From Paraburkholderia sp. IMGN_8 (GTDB lineage Bacteria; Pseudomonadota; Gammaproteobacteria; Burkholderiales; Burkholderiaceae), in assembly GCF_038050405.1 (NCBI RefSeq), contig NZ_CP150900.1:4402001-4466000 (forward strand): a DNA stretch of 64,000 nt. The letters are read 5' to 3'. The notes below the pieces were generated by a model that was not told where the DNA came from, made no database searches, and worked only from the letters and a program-made list of their open reading frames with translations. Below, one piece after another: positions 8,985 through 17,917 of this stretch (positions within the stretch are counted from its first letter, which is position 1; every line of letters begins with the position of its first letter). Both the position numbers and the translations under genes were made by a program.

Positions 8985-11369
8985 ATGAACGCCCCCGAAA
9001 CACATGGCCTGATCGGCGCATCCGTAGAACGTAAGGAAGACTATCGGTTCCTGACCGGCCACGGCCAATACACCGACGACGTCGTCCTGCCTCAGCAAAC
9101 CTACGCGGTGTTCCTGCGCTCGCCGCACGCACACGCGAAAATCAACAGCATCGATACCGCCGCGGCCAAACAGTCGCCCGGCGTGATCGCGATCTTCACC
9201 GGCGCTGACATGGCCGCTGAAAACGTCGGCGGCCTGCCGTGCGGCTGGCTGATTCACAGCACCGACGGCAAGCCGATGAACGAGCCGCCCCATCCGGTGA
9301 TCGCGCACACGAAAGCGCGCCACGTCGGCGATCAGGTCGCACTCGTGATCGCCGATTCGATCAAGGCCGCGAAAGACGCCGCCGAACTGATCGAGGTCGA
9401 CTACGACGTGCTGCCCGCCGTGGTCGACACCGCGCATGCAGCGGATCCCGGTCAGCCGGCGGTCCACGACGAAGTGCCCGGCAACGTCTGCTACAACTGG
9501 GGTCACGGCGATAAGGCCGCGACCGACGCCGCATTCGCCAAAGCCGCGCACGTTACCACGCTCGATATCGTCAACAACCGCCTGATCCCGAATGCGATCG
9601 AACCACGCGCGGTCAACGCGAGTTATTCATCGCAAGACGACAGCTACACGGTCTACGTCGCGAATCAGAATCCGCACGTGGAACGATTGCTAATGGCCGC
9701 ATTCGTACTATCGCTGCCGGAATCGAAACTGCGCATCATCGCGCCGGACGTCGGCGGCGGCTTTGGGTCGAAAATCTTCCTGTACGCCGAAGACGTCGCG
9801 CTGACGTGGGCGTCGAAGAAGATTCGCCGTCCTGTCAAATGGACCGCCGAGCGCTCGGAAGCTTTCCTGTCGGATGCGCACGGCCGCGATCACGTGACCA
9901 AAGCTGAACTGGCGATGGATGCCGACGGCAAGTTCCTGGCAATGCGAATCCATACGACCGCCAACATGGGCGCGTATCTGTCGACGTTCGCGTCGAGCGT
10001 GCCGACCATCCTGTACGCGACGCTGCTCGCCGGACAGTACGCGACGCCCGCCATCTATGCCGAGGTGAAAGCGGTCTTCACCAACACCGTACCCGTCGAC
10101 GCGTATCGCGGCGCGGGCCGTCCCGAAGCGACGTACGTCGTCGAGCGTCTGGTCGAAACCGCCGCTCGCGAGATGAAACTCGATCCCGCGGAAATCCGCC
10201 GCCGCAATTTCATTCGCACGTTTCCGTATGCGACGCCGGTCGGCCTCACCTACGATACCGGCGACTACGACACCATCCTGGCACGCTCGCTCGAACTGGC
10301 GGACGTAAAAGGCTTCGAGGCACGCAGACAGGAATCCGAAAAGAACGGTAAGCGCCGCGGCCTCGGTTACTCGTGCTACATCGAAGCGTGCGGTTTGGCG
10401 CCGTCGAACATCGCGGGCGCATTGGGCGCACGGGCGGGGCTGTTCGAAGTCGGCCAGATTCGCGTGCATCCGACCGGCTCGGTTACCGTGTTCACCGGTT
10501 CGCACAGTCACGGTCAGGGCCATGAGACAACCTTCGCGCAAGTGGTGGCGGACCGGCTCGGCATTGCGCTGGAAAGCGTCGAGATCGTCCACGGCGACAC
10601 CGGCCGCATTCCGTTCGGCATGGGCACGTATGGTTCGCGCTCGATCGCGGTCGGCGGCTCGGCGATCATGAAGGCGCTCGACAAGATCGAAGCCAAAGCG
10701 AAGAAGATCGCCGCGCATCTGCTCGAAGCCGCAGCGGAAGACATCGAGTTCAAAGACGGCATATTCCGCGTCGCGGGCACCGATCGCACCAAGGCGTTCG
10801 CCGACATCTCGCTCGCCGCTTATGTGCCGCACAACTACCCGCTCGACGTACTCGAACCGGGCCTAGAGGAAAGCGCGTTCTACGATCCGAGCAACTTCAC
10901 GTATCCGGCGGGCGCCTATATCTGCGAGATCGAGGTCGATCCGGATACGGGCGTGTCCCAAATCCAGCAATTCACCGCGGTCGACGATTTCGGCAACGTG
11001 ATCAACCCGATGATCGTCGAAGGCCAGGTGCACGGCGGGCTCGCGCAGGGCATCGGTCAGGCGATGCTGGAACGCTGCGTGTACGACAACGAGAGTGGCC
11101 AGTTGCTGTCCGGCTCGTACATGGACTACGCGATGCCGCATGCCTCCGATCTGCCGGATTTCACCGTCGAAACCGCGAAGGGCACACCGTGCACGCACAA
11201 TCCGCTCGGCGTGAAAGGCTGCGGCGAGGCGGGCGCGATCGGCTCGCCGCCGGCGGTGATCAACGCGATCATCGACGCGCTCGCGCCGCTCGGCGTAACC
11301 GATCTGCAAATGCCGGCGACGCCGCATCGCGTGTGGTCCGCGATTCAAGCCGCCAAGCAACCCAACTGA
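8985..11369 (+). CDS. Molybdenum hydroxylase large subunit, form II CoxL-like
   Basis: The 794-residue molybdopterin-binding catalytic subunit. The active-site loop reads AYRGAGR at residues 373-379, the signature of form II enzymes. True CO dehydrogenases (form I) carry AYxCSFR with the copper-ligand cysteine, which is absent here. The conserved catalytic glutamate is in GCGEAGAIG (E748). RAGxGxE-type glycine-rich segments such as HSHGQGHET bind the cofactor. It should hydroxylate an aldehyde, N-heterocycle or purine-like compound; the substrate is open. It starts ten bases after the small-subunit stop. Gene order S-L-M differs from the M-S-L order of classical form I cox operons. Confidence 0.92.
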   Translation: MNAPETHGLIGASVERKEDYRFLTGHGQYTDDVVLPQQTYAVFLRSPHAHAKINSIDTAAAKQSPGVIAIFTGADMAAENVGGLPCGWLIHSTDGKPMNEPPHPVIAHTKARHVGDQVALVIADSIKAAKDAAELIEVDYDVLPAVVDTAHAADPGQPAVHDEVPGNVCYNWGHGDKAATDAAFAKAAHVTTLDIVNNRLIPNAIEPRAVNASYSSQDDSYTVYVANQNPHVERLLMAAFVLSLPESKLRIIAPDVGGGFGSKIFLYAEDVALTWASKKIRRPVKWTAERSEAFLSDAHGRDHVTKAELAMDADGKFLAMRIHTTANMGAYLSTFASSVPTILYATLLAGQYATPAIYAEVKAVFTNTVPVDAYRGAGRPEATYVVERLVETAAREMKLDPAEIRRRNFIRTFPYATPVGLTYDTGDYDTILARSLELADVKGFEARRQESEKNGKRRGLGYSCYIEACGLAPSNIAGALGARAGLFEVGQIRVHPTGSVTVFTGSHSHGQGHETTFAQVVADRLGIALESVEIVHGDTGRIPFGMGTYGSRSIAVGGSAIMKALDKIEAKAKKIAAHLLEAAAEDIEFKDGIFRVAGTDRTKAFADISLAAYVPHNYPLDVLEPGLEESAFYDPSNFTYPAGAYICEIEVDPDTGVSQIQQFTAVDDFGNVINPMIVEGQVHGGLAQGIGQAMLERCVYDNESGQLLSGSYMDYAMPHASDLPDFTVETAKGTPCTHNPLGVKGCGEAGAIGSPPAVINAIIDALAPLGVTDLQMPATPHRVWSAIQAAKQPN

Positions 11370-11392
11370 GATCCTGAGCGGGAGCATTCGAC

Positions 11393-12190
11393 ATGTATGC
11401 ATTCGAGTATCAACGCGCGACGGATCCCAAAGGGGCCGCCGCGGCCATCGCAGCCGATAGCAACGCGAAATTTATCGCCGGTGGACAAAGCCTGTTGCCG
11501 ACCATGCGCCTGCGTCTCGCGCAACCGTCGCAACTGATCGACGTCACGCGGATTCCGGCGCTCAAATCGATCACCGTCGATGCGAAAACGGTGACCATCG
11601 GCGCCGCCGTCTGTCACGCGGACGTGGCGGAGCACGCCGCGCTTCGGCGCGTGTTGCCCGCGCTCGCTGATCTCGCCTCGCACATCGGCGATCGCCAGGT
11701 GCGTGCGCTCGGCACGATCGGCGGCTCGCTCGCGAACAACGATCCGGCGGCATGCTATCCGGCTGCGGCGATGGGTCTGGACGCGACCATCGTCACGGAC
11801 CGGCGGCGGATTTCGTCGAGCGATTTCTTTGTCGGCATGTACGAGACCGCATTGGCGCCCGACGAGCTGATCACCGCCGTCGAGTTTCCGGTGCCCGAAC
11901 GTGCGGCATACGAGAAATTCGACAATCCGGCTTCGCACTTTGCGCTGGTCGGCGTGTTCGTCGCGAAGTTCGCGAGCGGCGTGCGCGTCGCGGTGACGGG
12001 CGCGGCGGCTTCGGTATTTCGCGTGCCGGAACTGGAAAACGCGCTCACGGCGAATTTCACACCGGAGGCCGCGCGCGCGGTCACCGTGTCGGCGGCCGAT
12101 CTGAGCACGGACATGCACGCGAGCGCCGAATATCGCGCGCATCTGATTCCGGTGCTGGCGGCGCGAGCGGTGGTGAGGGCGAACGGTTAG
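11393..12190 (+). CDS. Molybdenum hydroxylase medium subunit, FAD-binding (CoxM-like)
   Basis: The 265-residue FAD subunit that passes electrons from the iron-sulfur clusters to the final acceptor. Both FAD signatures are visible: AGGQSLLP (residues 29-36) and LGTIGGSLANNDPAA (107-120). The C-terminal CO_deh_flav_C region follows. The short spacing (23 bp) after the large subunit places it in the same operon. The length is close to the family norm of 260-290. Together with the two previous genes it forms the full alpha-beta-gamma enzyme of the xanthine oxidase family. Confidence 0.92.
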   Translation: MYAFEYQRATDPKGAAAAIAADSNAKFIAGGQSLLPTMRLRLAQPSQLIDVTRIPALKSITVDAKTVTIGAAVCHADVAEHAALRRVLPALADLASHIGDRQVRALGTIGGSLANNDPAACYPAAAMGLDATIVTDRRRISSSDFFVGMYETALAPDELITAVEFPVPERAAYEKFDNPASHFALVGVFVAKFASGVRVAVTGAAASVFRVPELENALTANFTPEAARAVTVSAADLSTDMHASAEYRAHLIPVLAARAVVRANG

Positions 12191-12329
12191 CGGTACGCGC
12201 TGTTGACGGCTGACGTGGCGTGCCAGGCATGGCGCGTCAGCCGCGTTCGCTCGCTGTTCGCTCATTGTTCACTCACTCAGCGACGCAGCCGCGCAGTTTT
12301 GCTCCTCACCGTGCGGATTCGGGAACGCC

Positions 12330-13217
12330 ATGCAGCCTGCTTCAATCGACGACACCCTCGCGCAACTCGCCGCCCAGAACTATTTCGCCAGCCGCGAGCT
12401 GGCTACCGCGTTGTATCTCGCGCTTCGTATGGAGCGGCCGTTGTTCGTCGAAGGCGAACCGGGCGTCGGCAAGACCGAACTCGCCAAGGCGGCGGCTGGC
12501 ATGCTCGGCACCTCGATGCTGCGGCTGCAATGCTACGAAGGACTCGACACCGCCAGCGCGCTCTACGAGTGGGACTACCCGCGGCAGATCATGGCACTGC
12601 GTCTGGCCGAAGCCGCCGGCGAGCGGCCTGCGAACGACACGCTGTATCGCGGCGAATTCCTGCTGAAGCGTCCGCTGTTGCAAGCGCTGATGCCCGACGA
12701 AAATCATCCGGACGCGCGGCGCGTGCTGCTGATCGACGAGATCGACCGTGCCGACGAGCCGTTCGAAGCGTTCCTGCTCGAACTGCTTTCGGACTTCCAG
12801 GTATCGATTCCCGAGTACGGCACGGTGCGCGCAGCGCAGCCGCCGCTCGTCGTGATGACGTCGAACCGGACGCGCGAAGTGCACGATGCGTTGAAGCGCC
12901 GTTGTCTGTATCAATGGATCGGCTATCCCGAGCGCGATCGTGAGCTGGAGATCGTCGCCGCGCGGGCGCCGCAAACGTCCGCGGAACTGCAACGGCGCGC
13001 CGTCGATTTCGTGCATCGGCTGCGCGGCATGGATCTGTTCAAGGCGCCCGGCATCGCCGAAACGATCGACTGGTGCCGTGCGCTGGAGGCGCTGTCGGTG
13101 ACCGAACTCGATCCACAATCGGTGCAGAACACCCTCGGTGTGCTGCTCAAGTATCAGGACGATCTGGCGCGCGTCGATGCCGCGCAGATTGCACAATGTC
13201 TCTCGCTGCCGGGGTAA
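12330..13217 (+). CDS. MoxR-type AAA+ ATPase (CoxD-like)
   Basis: A 295-residue AAA+ chaperone with Walker A GEPGVGKT (42-49), Walker B LLIDEID (133-139), a VMTSNRTRE sensor-1 region and an arginine-rich LKRRCLY finger. It belongs to the MoxR/CoxD group, whose members work with VWA-domain proteins to mature metalloenzymes; CoxD is needed to build the sulfurated metal centre of CO dehydrogenase. The VWA partner follows after five bases. It lies 139 bp after the FAD subunit, the largest gap inside the operon, so a weak internal promoter is possible. Its expected role here is maturation of the three-subunit hydroxylase. Confidence 0.92.
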   Translation: MQPASIDDTLAQLAAQNYFASRELATALYLALRMERPLFVEGEPGVGKTELAKAAAGMLGTSMLRLQCYEGLDTASALYEWDYPRQIMALRLAEAAGERPANDTLYRGEFLLKRPLLQALMPDENHPDARRVLLIDEIDRADEPFEAFLLELLSDFQVSIPEYGTVRAAQPPLVVMTSNRTREVHDALKRRCLYQWIGYPERDRELEIVAARAPQTSAELQRRAVDFVHRLRGMDLFKAPGIAETIDWCRALEALSVTELDPQSVQNTLGVLLKYQDDLARVDAAQIAQCLSLPG

Positions 13218-13222
13218 CGGCA

Positions 13223-14506
13223 ATGACCCAGTCAACGGACGCCGCCAACGGCGCTTCGGCAAACGACACCCATCAAACCGGCGACGCCGGCGCTCCGATC
13301 CTGGCCCGCAACGTCGTGCATTTTGTGCGCGTGCTGCGCGGCGCGGGCTTGCCGATGTCGCCCGCGCAAGCCGCCGATGCGCTCGCCGCGTTGCACTGGA
13401 TCGATCTCGGCCGGCGCGACGACGTGCGCGCCGCCCTCGCCGCCTTATTGGTCTCCGCACCGGACGAACGCGATCTGTTCGACGCCGCGTTCGATCTCTT
13501 CTGGCGCGACCCTGACTGGGAAGGCAAACTGCGTGCGCTCCTGTTGCCGAAAGTCCGCGACGGCTTGCCGCCGCCCAAGCGCAACAACCGTCTCGCCGAC
13601 GCACTCGCGGTGCGCACGCCGCCAGCGCCGCACGGCAAGCACCCGCGGGAAACCGAGCAGCATGAACTGCACGCGCACGTCACCTTCAGCGCGGAGGAGC
13701 GGCTACGTCATCGCGATTTCGACACCCTTTCCGCCGATGAATGGCGCACGCTGCGTCATCTGATCCGCGGCCAGCGTCTGCCGCTCGCCACCGAGCCGAC
13801 GCGCCGCCTGAAGGCGGCCTCGCGCGGCACGCATGCGGACTTGCGCGCGAGCGCCCGGCACGCCGTGCGTGCGGGCGGCGACTGGACGGTGTGGAAGTAT
13901 CGGGCGGTGGTCGAACGCAAACCGCCGCTGGTGTTGCTGCTCGACATCTCCGGCTCGATGAGCAGCTATTCGCGCGCGGTGCTGTACTTCTGCCATGCGC
14001 TTTTGCAATCGCGCGAGCGCTTGCAGGTGTTTCTGTTCGGCACGCGTCTGACCAATGCGACGCGCGCGCTGCGCGAGCGCGATCCCGACGTGGCGATCGC
14101 CACGCTCACCGAGCAGGTGGTCGACTGGTCGGGCGGCACACGCATTGGCGCGGCGCTCGCCGAATTCAATCGACGTTGGGCACGCCGCGTGCTGACCGGC
14201 AGAGCTACGGTGCTCCTCGTGACCGACGGCCTCGATCATGAGGCAATCGACGTGCTCGACACCGAAATGGCCCGCCTGCACCGCTTCGCCCACCGCATTG
14301 TCTGGCTCAATCCACTGCTGCGGTTTAGCGGCTTTTCACCGAAGGCGCGCGGCATACAGGCGATCCTGCCGTATGTCGACGCGCATCGTCCGGTTCATAA
14401 TCTAGACAGTCTGGCAGCGTTCGGCCGCGACCTCGCGCAACTCACGCGTGCGCCTCGTCTACCCGTATCCGCCACGACAACAGCAGGAGCAATGCCATGG
14501 AATTGA
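13223..14506 (+). CDS. VWA-domain protein (CoxE-like)
   Basis: A 427-residue partner of the MoxR ATPase. The C-terminal von Willebrand factor A domain has a complete MIDAS: DISGS at residues 241-245, a later threonine in the SGGTRIG segment, and LVTDGLDHE. Residues 20-230 are the charged N-terminal region typical of CoxE proteins. The ATG at 13223 follows the previous stop by five bases. The gene ends inside the next one, since the TGA at 14504-14506 overlaps the CoxG-like start by ten bases, which suggests translational coupling. In CO dehydrogenase maturation CoxD and CoxE act together on the apoenzyme. Confidence 0.9.
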   Translation: MTQSTDAANGASANDTHQTGDAGAPILARNVVHFVRVLRGAGLPMSPAQAADALAALHWIDLGRRDDVRAALAALLVSAPDERDLFDAAFDLFWRDPDWEGKLRALLLPKVRDGLPPPKRNNRLADALAVRTPPAPHGKHPRETEQHELHAHVTFSAEERLRHRDFDTLSADEWRTLRHLIRGQRLPLATEPTRRLKAASRGTHADLRASARHAVRAGGDWTVWKYRAVVERKPPLVLLLDISGSMSSYSRAVLYFCHALLQSRERLQVFLFGTRLTNATRALRERDPDVAIATLTEQVVDWSGGTRIGAALAEFNRRWARRVLTGRATVLLVTDGLDHEAIDVLDTEMARLHRFAHRIVWLNPLLRFSGFSPKARGIQAILPYVDAHRPVHNLDSLAAFGRDLAQLTRAPRLPVSATTTAGAMPWN

Positions 14507-15093
14507 CCGAAACCTATACGCTGCCGATTTCGCAGCAGCGCACGTGGGAAGCGCTGAACGACACCGAGATCCTGCGCGCATCGATTCCCGGCTGCGAGAG
14601 CATCGACGCGGATGGCGAGAATGCTTACGCGGTCGTGATGAGCGCCTCGGTGGGTCCGGTGAAGGCGCGCTTCAAAGGGCGTATGCTGCTGACCGATATC
14701 GATGCGCCGAACGCTTACACCATCGTCTTCGAAGGCCAAGGTGGCGCGGCAGGCTTCGGTAAGGGTAATGCGCGCGTCACGCTCGAACCTGACGGCGACG
14801 CCGCAACAAAGCTGATGTACTCGGCGAATGCGCAGGTCGGCGGCAAGCTGGCGCAGATCGGCTCACGGCTCGTCGACGGCGCCGCGCGTAAAATCGCCGG
14901 CGAATTTTTCAAGCGCTTCGGCGCGCAGGTCGGCGGCGACGGCGGCAGCGCGACTGCCTCGGACGACGAGCAAAGTGCGGCCGTGGAAGCGGCGCCGCAG
15001 AATACAGATTCGACTGAGGCTGCGGACCCGGGGTCTGACGGCAAGGAACCGAAAAGGAAGAAATCATGGAGAGCGTGGATCTCGAGGTTCTGA
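14497..15093 (+). CDS. CoxG-family SRPBCC protein
   Basis: A 198-residue protein whose first ~145 residues are a CoxG (SRPBCC/START-like) domain, with the opening MELTETYTLPISQQRTWEAL and the conserved IPGCESI segment. A polar, acidic linker rich in Ala, Glu and Asp leads to a short basic-aromatic tail (KKSWRAWISRF) that may bind the membrane surface. CoxG in Oligotropha recruits the CO dehydrogenase complex to the membrane, and the same role is plausible here. The start overlaps the VWA gene by ten bases and the end overlaps the XdhC-like gene by 28 bases, so translation of the three is probably linked. Confidence 0.88.
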   Translation: MELTETYTLPISQQRTWEALNDTEILRASIPGCESIDADGENAYAVVMSASVGPVKARFKGRMLLTDIDAPNAYTIVFEGQGGAAGFGKGNARVTLEPDGDAATKLMYSANAQVGGKLAQIGSRLVDGAARKIAGEFFKRFGAQVGGDGGSATASDDEQSAAVEAAPQNTDSTEAADPGSDGKEPKRKKSWRAWISRF

Positions 15094-16088
15094 AGTCCAG
15101 CGCCCGCTGGCTGGAAGAGGGACATCGCGCGCTACTGGTGACAGTGGTGAAGACGTGGGGCTCGTCGCCGCGTCCCGAGGGCGCGATGCTTGCGGTGCGC
15201 GACGACGGTCTGGTGGTCGGCTCGGTATCGGGCGGTTGCATCGAAGACGACCTGATCGACCACGTGCGGCAAAAGGGTATCGATCAGACGCGCCCGGAGG
15301 CGGTCAAGTACGGCATCACTGCCGAAGAAGCCCATCGCTTCGGCTTGCCTTGTGGCGGGACGATCCAACTGGTGTTGGAGCCGTTAACGCCGCAAAGCGG
15401 CATTGCCGAACTGTGCCACGCGGTGGAGGACGGCCGGCTGGTGGCACGCGAAGTCGATATGACGAGCGGCGCGGTGCGGCTCGATGCTGCGCAGGCGACT
15501 GACGGCGTGCATTTCGACGGCGAGCGTTTGTTGACGATTCACGGCCCGCGTTACCGGATGCTGGTGATTGGCGCGGGACAGTTGTCGCGCTATCTGTGCC
15601 ATATCGCGGTGGGGCTGGATTATCAGGTGACCGTGTGCGATCCGCGTGAGGAGTACACCGAGGAGTGGGATATTCCCGGCACGAAGATTGTCCGCACGAT
15701 GCCGGACGATACCGTGATTGAGATGAAGCTCGACGAGCGGTGTGCGGTGATTGCTTTAACGCATGATCCGAAGCTCGATGATCTCGCTTTGATGGAGGCT
15801 TTGAAGACGCCGGCTTTTTATGTCGGTGCTTTGGGGTCCAGACGGAATAATCAGGCACGGCGCGAGCGGTTGAAGGAGTTCGATCTCAACGAGGCGGAGT
15901 TGGCCCGACTGCATGGGCCAGTTGGGATTTATATCGGCAGCCGGACGCCGCCGGAGATCGCCGTTTCTATTCTGGCCGAGGTGACGGCGGCCAAGAATGG
16001 GGTTTCTTTGCCTACTTTACTTCAGGTTGAAGGCGCTAAGGCAGCGCGGGAGATGGCCGCTTCTGGTAGTGCGGCTTGTGGGGTTTGA
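15066..16088 (+). CDS. XdhC/CoxI-family molybdenum cofactor maturation protein
   Basis: A 340-residue protein with an N-terminal XdhC_CoxI domain (ALLVTVVKTWGSSPRPEGA, SVSGGCIEDD) and a C-terminal Rossmann-like domain (RMLVIGAGQLSRYL, ALGSRRNNQARRERL). XdhC proteins hold sulfurated molybdenum cofactor and insert it into xanthine dehydrogenase-type enzymes, which fits the last place in this operon. It starts inside the CoxG-like gene. Codon use shifts strongly in the last ~100 codons, where T- and G-ending codons dominate. The stop codon is only 3 bp before foldback repeat B. Confidence 0.92.
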   Translation: MESVDLEVLKSSARWLEEGHRALLVTVVKTWGSSPRPEGAMLAVRDDGLVVGSVSGGCIEDDLIDHVRQKGIDQTRPEAVKYGITAEEAHRFGLPCGGTIQLVLEPLTPQSGIAELCHAVEDGRLVAREVDMTSGAVRLDAAQATDGVHFDGERLLTIHGPRYRMLVIGAGQLSRYLCHIAVGLDYQVTVCDPREEYTEEWDIPGTKIVRTMPDDTVIEMKLDERCAVIALTHDPKLDDLALMEALKTPAFYVGALGSRRNNQARRERLKEFDLNEAELARLHGPVGIYIGSRTPPEIAVSILAEVTAAKNGVSLPTLLQVEGAKAAREMAASGSAACGV

Positions 16089-16091
16089 AGG

Positions 16092-16840
16092 TTTTTTTTG
16101 CCTGCGCGGCGCTTTGGTTGTTGTGCCTGCGGTGTTGGCCTTTCCTTGTTTTCTTAGTGGTTTATTAGCGTTCCCCCTGTGCGGGGGGGCACCTACTTTT
16201 CTTTGCCGGCCGCAAAGAAAAGTAGGCAAAAGAAAGCGGCTCAAACCGCTAATGCTAAGCGGGTCCCCCGCGCAGTCACGGTAGTGGAGCATCTGGAATC
16301 TGTGCTCTCGCACATTCAGCGTGAGTGACAAGGCAGTCATACTTCCGGCGGCGCTGCGCGCGCCGAACGGTACTTCGAAAACCGCTAGCGGGGCTTCACC
16401 TCTACGGTAATTCTGTGAATCGTTTCAATGGTGAATCTTCATTCGGAATTCAAATAATTTATCGCATTCGCGCGGCAGCGATAATTCGTCACCCCAGCGC
16501 TGAGGGAAGCCGACGGCCCCGCAGAGCCAAGCAAAACCGCTGGTTTCCCTTGCAGACCCTTCCGGCGAGCACGCAGTGCGAGGCGGGAAGCATGACTGCC
16601 TTGTCACCAGCGCGGAATGTGCGAGAACACTGATTCCAGATGCTCCACTATGTCCTCCAAGCCAGGGGACCCGCTTAAGAATTAGCGGTGTGAAGCCGCT
16701 TTCTTTGCTTACTTTCTTTGCGGCGGCAAAGAAAGTAAGTGCCTGCCCCGCACAGGGGCGACGCTAATAGACCACTAAGAAATCAAGGAAAGGCCAACAC
16801 CGCAGGCACACAGAAACAAAGCGCCGCGCAGGCAAAAAAC
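16092..16840. repeat. Foldback repeat, copy B (~749 bp)
   Basis: Left arm 16092-16346 and right arm 16586-16840 are inverted around a core of about 240 bp. The right arm is nearly identical to those of copy A. The left arm has diverged but keeps its hairpins: the main stem is now CCTACTTTTCTTTGC paired with its complement (16192-16206 with 16212-16226, 15 bp perfect). The small stem is CCCCC/GGGGG. The core is partly AT-rich (16425-16480) and unlike the cores of A and C, apart from a shared right part that includes CGAGCACGCAGTGCGAGGCG. The element exactly fills the gap between the converging XdhC-like and PepSY-TM genes. No coding sequence is supported inside it. Confidence 0.88.
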
Positions 16841-16844
16841 CCAA

Positions 16845-17588
16845 TTACATCAATCCACAAACAATAGCGGCCACCACCGACCCACCAACCAGAACCACCC
16901 CAACCAAGCGTCGCTTATTAAGCTCAGTCCACAACAAGACGCCAGTCAAAGAAAGCAACACCATCCCACCAGCGATCGTATCGATCAACAAAACCCACCC
17001 AACACTCAACCCGACACCGCGATGCAGATTATTCATCGTAGTAAGAAAAGAGTTCTGCGTGCGCTTCACCGCAACAAACCCATTCCCGACCCAATACTCG
17101 GCCTGCACACCCCCAGCAGGCCCCACAATCCCGACTTGCCAGAACTCTGGCTGCATCGCACTGCGATCCCCCCAGGCAACAGGATGCGCGGGCTCGCGCT
17201 TCACTCTCCCTGGTTTGCCGTCAATCTTCAACTCGCCCTTGAGCCACTTCGCCATGTCCATCGGCGAACTCAATTTCTTCTGCGGCAATGGAATCTGCAT
17301 CTCCTCAACCTGCGGCTCCCCCGACGACACCTTCAACGGCCCACCCCGGTGGTTCAGCAAAAACCCCGTCGCGCCGAACATCAAGCCCAACACAGCGCCC
17401 CACAACCCAACCCAGCCATGCACCTTGCGCAGCCACTTGATGAAATTCGCCCGCCGCGAACGCTGGCGCCGCGCGGCCTGTTCGGCATCGTCCATCAAAT
17501 GACGGCCACGCTCCGGCGCATGAGCGGTGTAATGCGTGCCGCCAGCAGCCGCAGCAGGTTTCAGATCAGTCGATTCAGGCGCGTTCAA
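16845..17588 (-). CDS. PepSY-associated TM helix protein
   Basis: A membrane protein of the PepSY_TM family. After a basic, charged N-terminus come WLRKVHGWVGLWGAVLGLM (first membrane helix, with the family His-Gly), a periplasmic PepSY-like region, NNLHRGVGLSVGWVLLIDTIAGG (second helix with conserved His) and a final hydrophobic helix. The start is uncertain. I place it at a TTG at 17588, which has GGAG seven bases upstream; an ATG at 17495 would remove 31 residues, and a TTG at 17633 would add 15. Relatives often sit with TonB-dependent receptors and iron reductases, and a Fur-box-like site lies upstream at 17785-17803. The 3' end is rich in G and T, and the stop is 4 bp from repeat B. Confidence 0.8.
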   Translation of the reverse strand: MNAPESTDLKPAAAAGGTHYTAHAPERGRHLMDDAEQAARRQRSRRANFIKWLRKVHGWVGLWGAVLGLMFGATGFLLNHRGGPLKVSSGEPQVEEMQIPLPQKKLSSPMDMAKWLKGELKIDGKPGRVKREPAHPVAWGDRSAMQPEFWQVGIVGPAGGVQAEYWVGNGFVAVKRTQNSFLTTMNNLHRGVGLSVGWVLLIDTIAGGMVLLSLTGVLLWTELNKRRLVGVVLVGGSVVAAIVCGLM

Positions 17589-17917
17589 ATCAAGGCTCCA
17601 GGCGCAGCGGTTCAAACCATCGCCGGCGCGCAACGGCCAGGCGCACGCTCACACCAGCGGTAAGTAAAGTATCGAAAAGAAGCGCCGGACAACCCAGCTT
17701 GCGGACCAGGCCGCCCGGCTGAGAGGCTGGCTGGCAGTCACAGAGGAGGAGAAATGTGACAAAAGCTGGCGATGCCTTTCAATTGAGAATGGATATCATT
17801 ACACAATTAGGGTGTTTTCTCAATCGCGACACGCGGCATCCGCTTGACATCCGGGCGGCGCAAACCGACTCTAAGCAGCGATCCCGTCAACGTTGCCGTT
17901 TCGGATACCTGCCCGCC
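17589..17917. other. Divergent intergenic region with Fur-box-like site and a strong unused SD
   Basis: The region separates the PepSY-TM gene from the transglutaminase-like gene. It holds a near-consensus AGGAGG at 17744-17749. The ATG four bases after it is immediately followed by TGA (17754-17759), and an overlapping GTG at 17756 is in frame with the downstream gene. The Fur-like palindrome lies between that GTG and the likely true start. Confidence 0.5.
17785..17803. promoter_or_regulatory. Fur-box-like operator
   Basis: GAGAATGGATATCATTACA matches 13 of 19 positions of the Fur consensus GATAATGATAATCATTATC, including the GAGAATG and ATCATT half-sites. It lies between the divergent PepSY-TM and transglutaminase-like genes and could repress either under iron-replete conditions. 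The match is by eye, not scored. Confidence 0.5.

Noticed and set aside
8456..16088. Naming the operon coxSLM, true carbon monoxide dehydrogenase
   Set aside because: The active-site loop is AYRGAGR, not AYxCSFR, so no Cu-ligand cysteine exists. I kept family-level names and no cox symbols.
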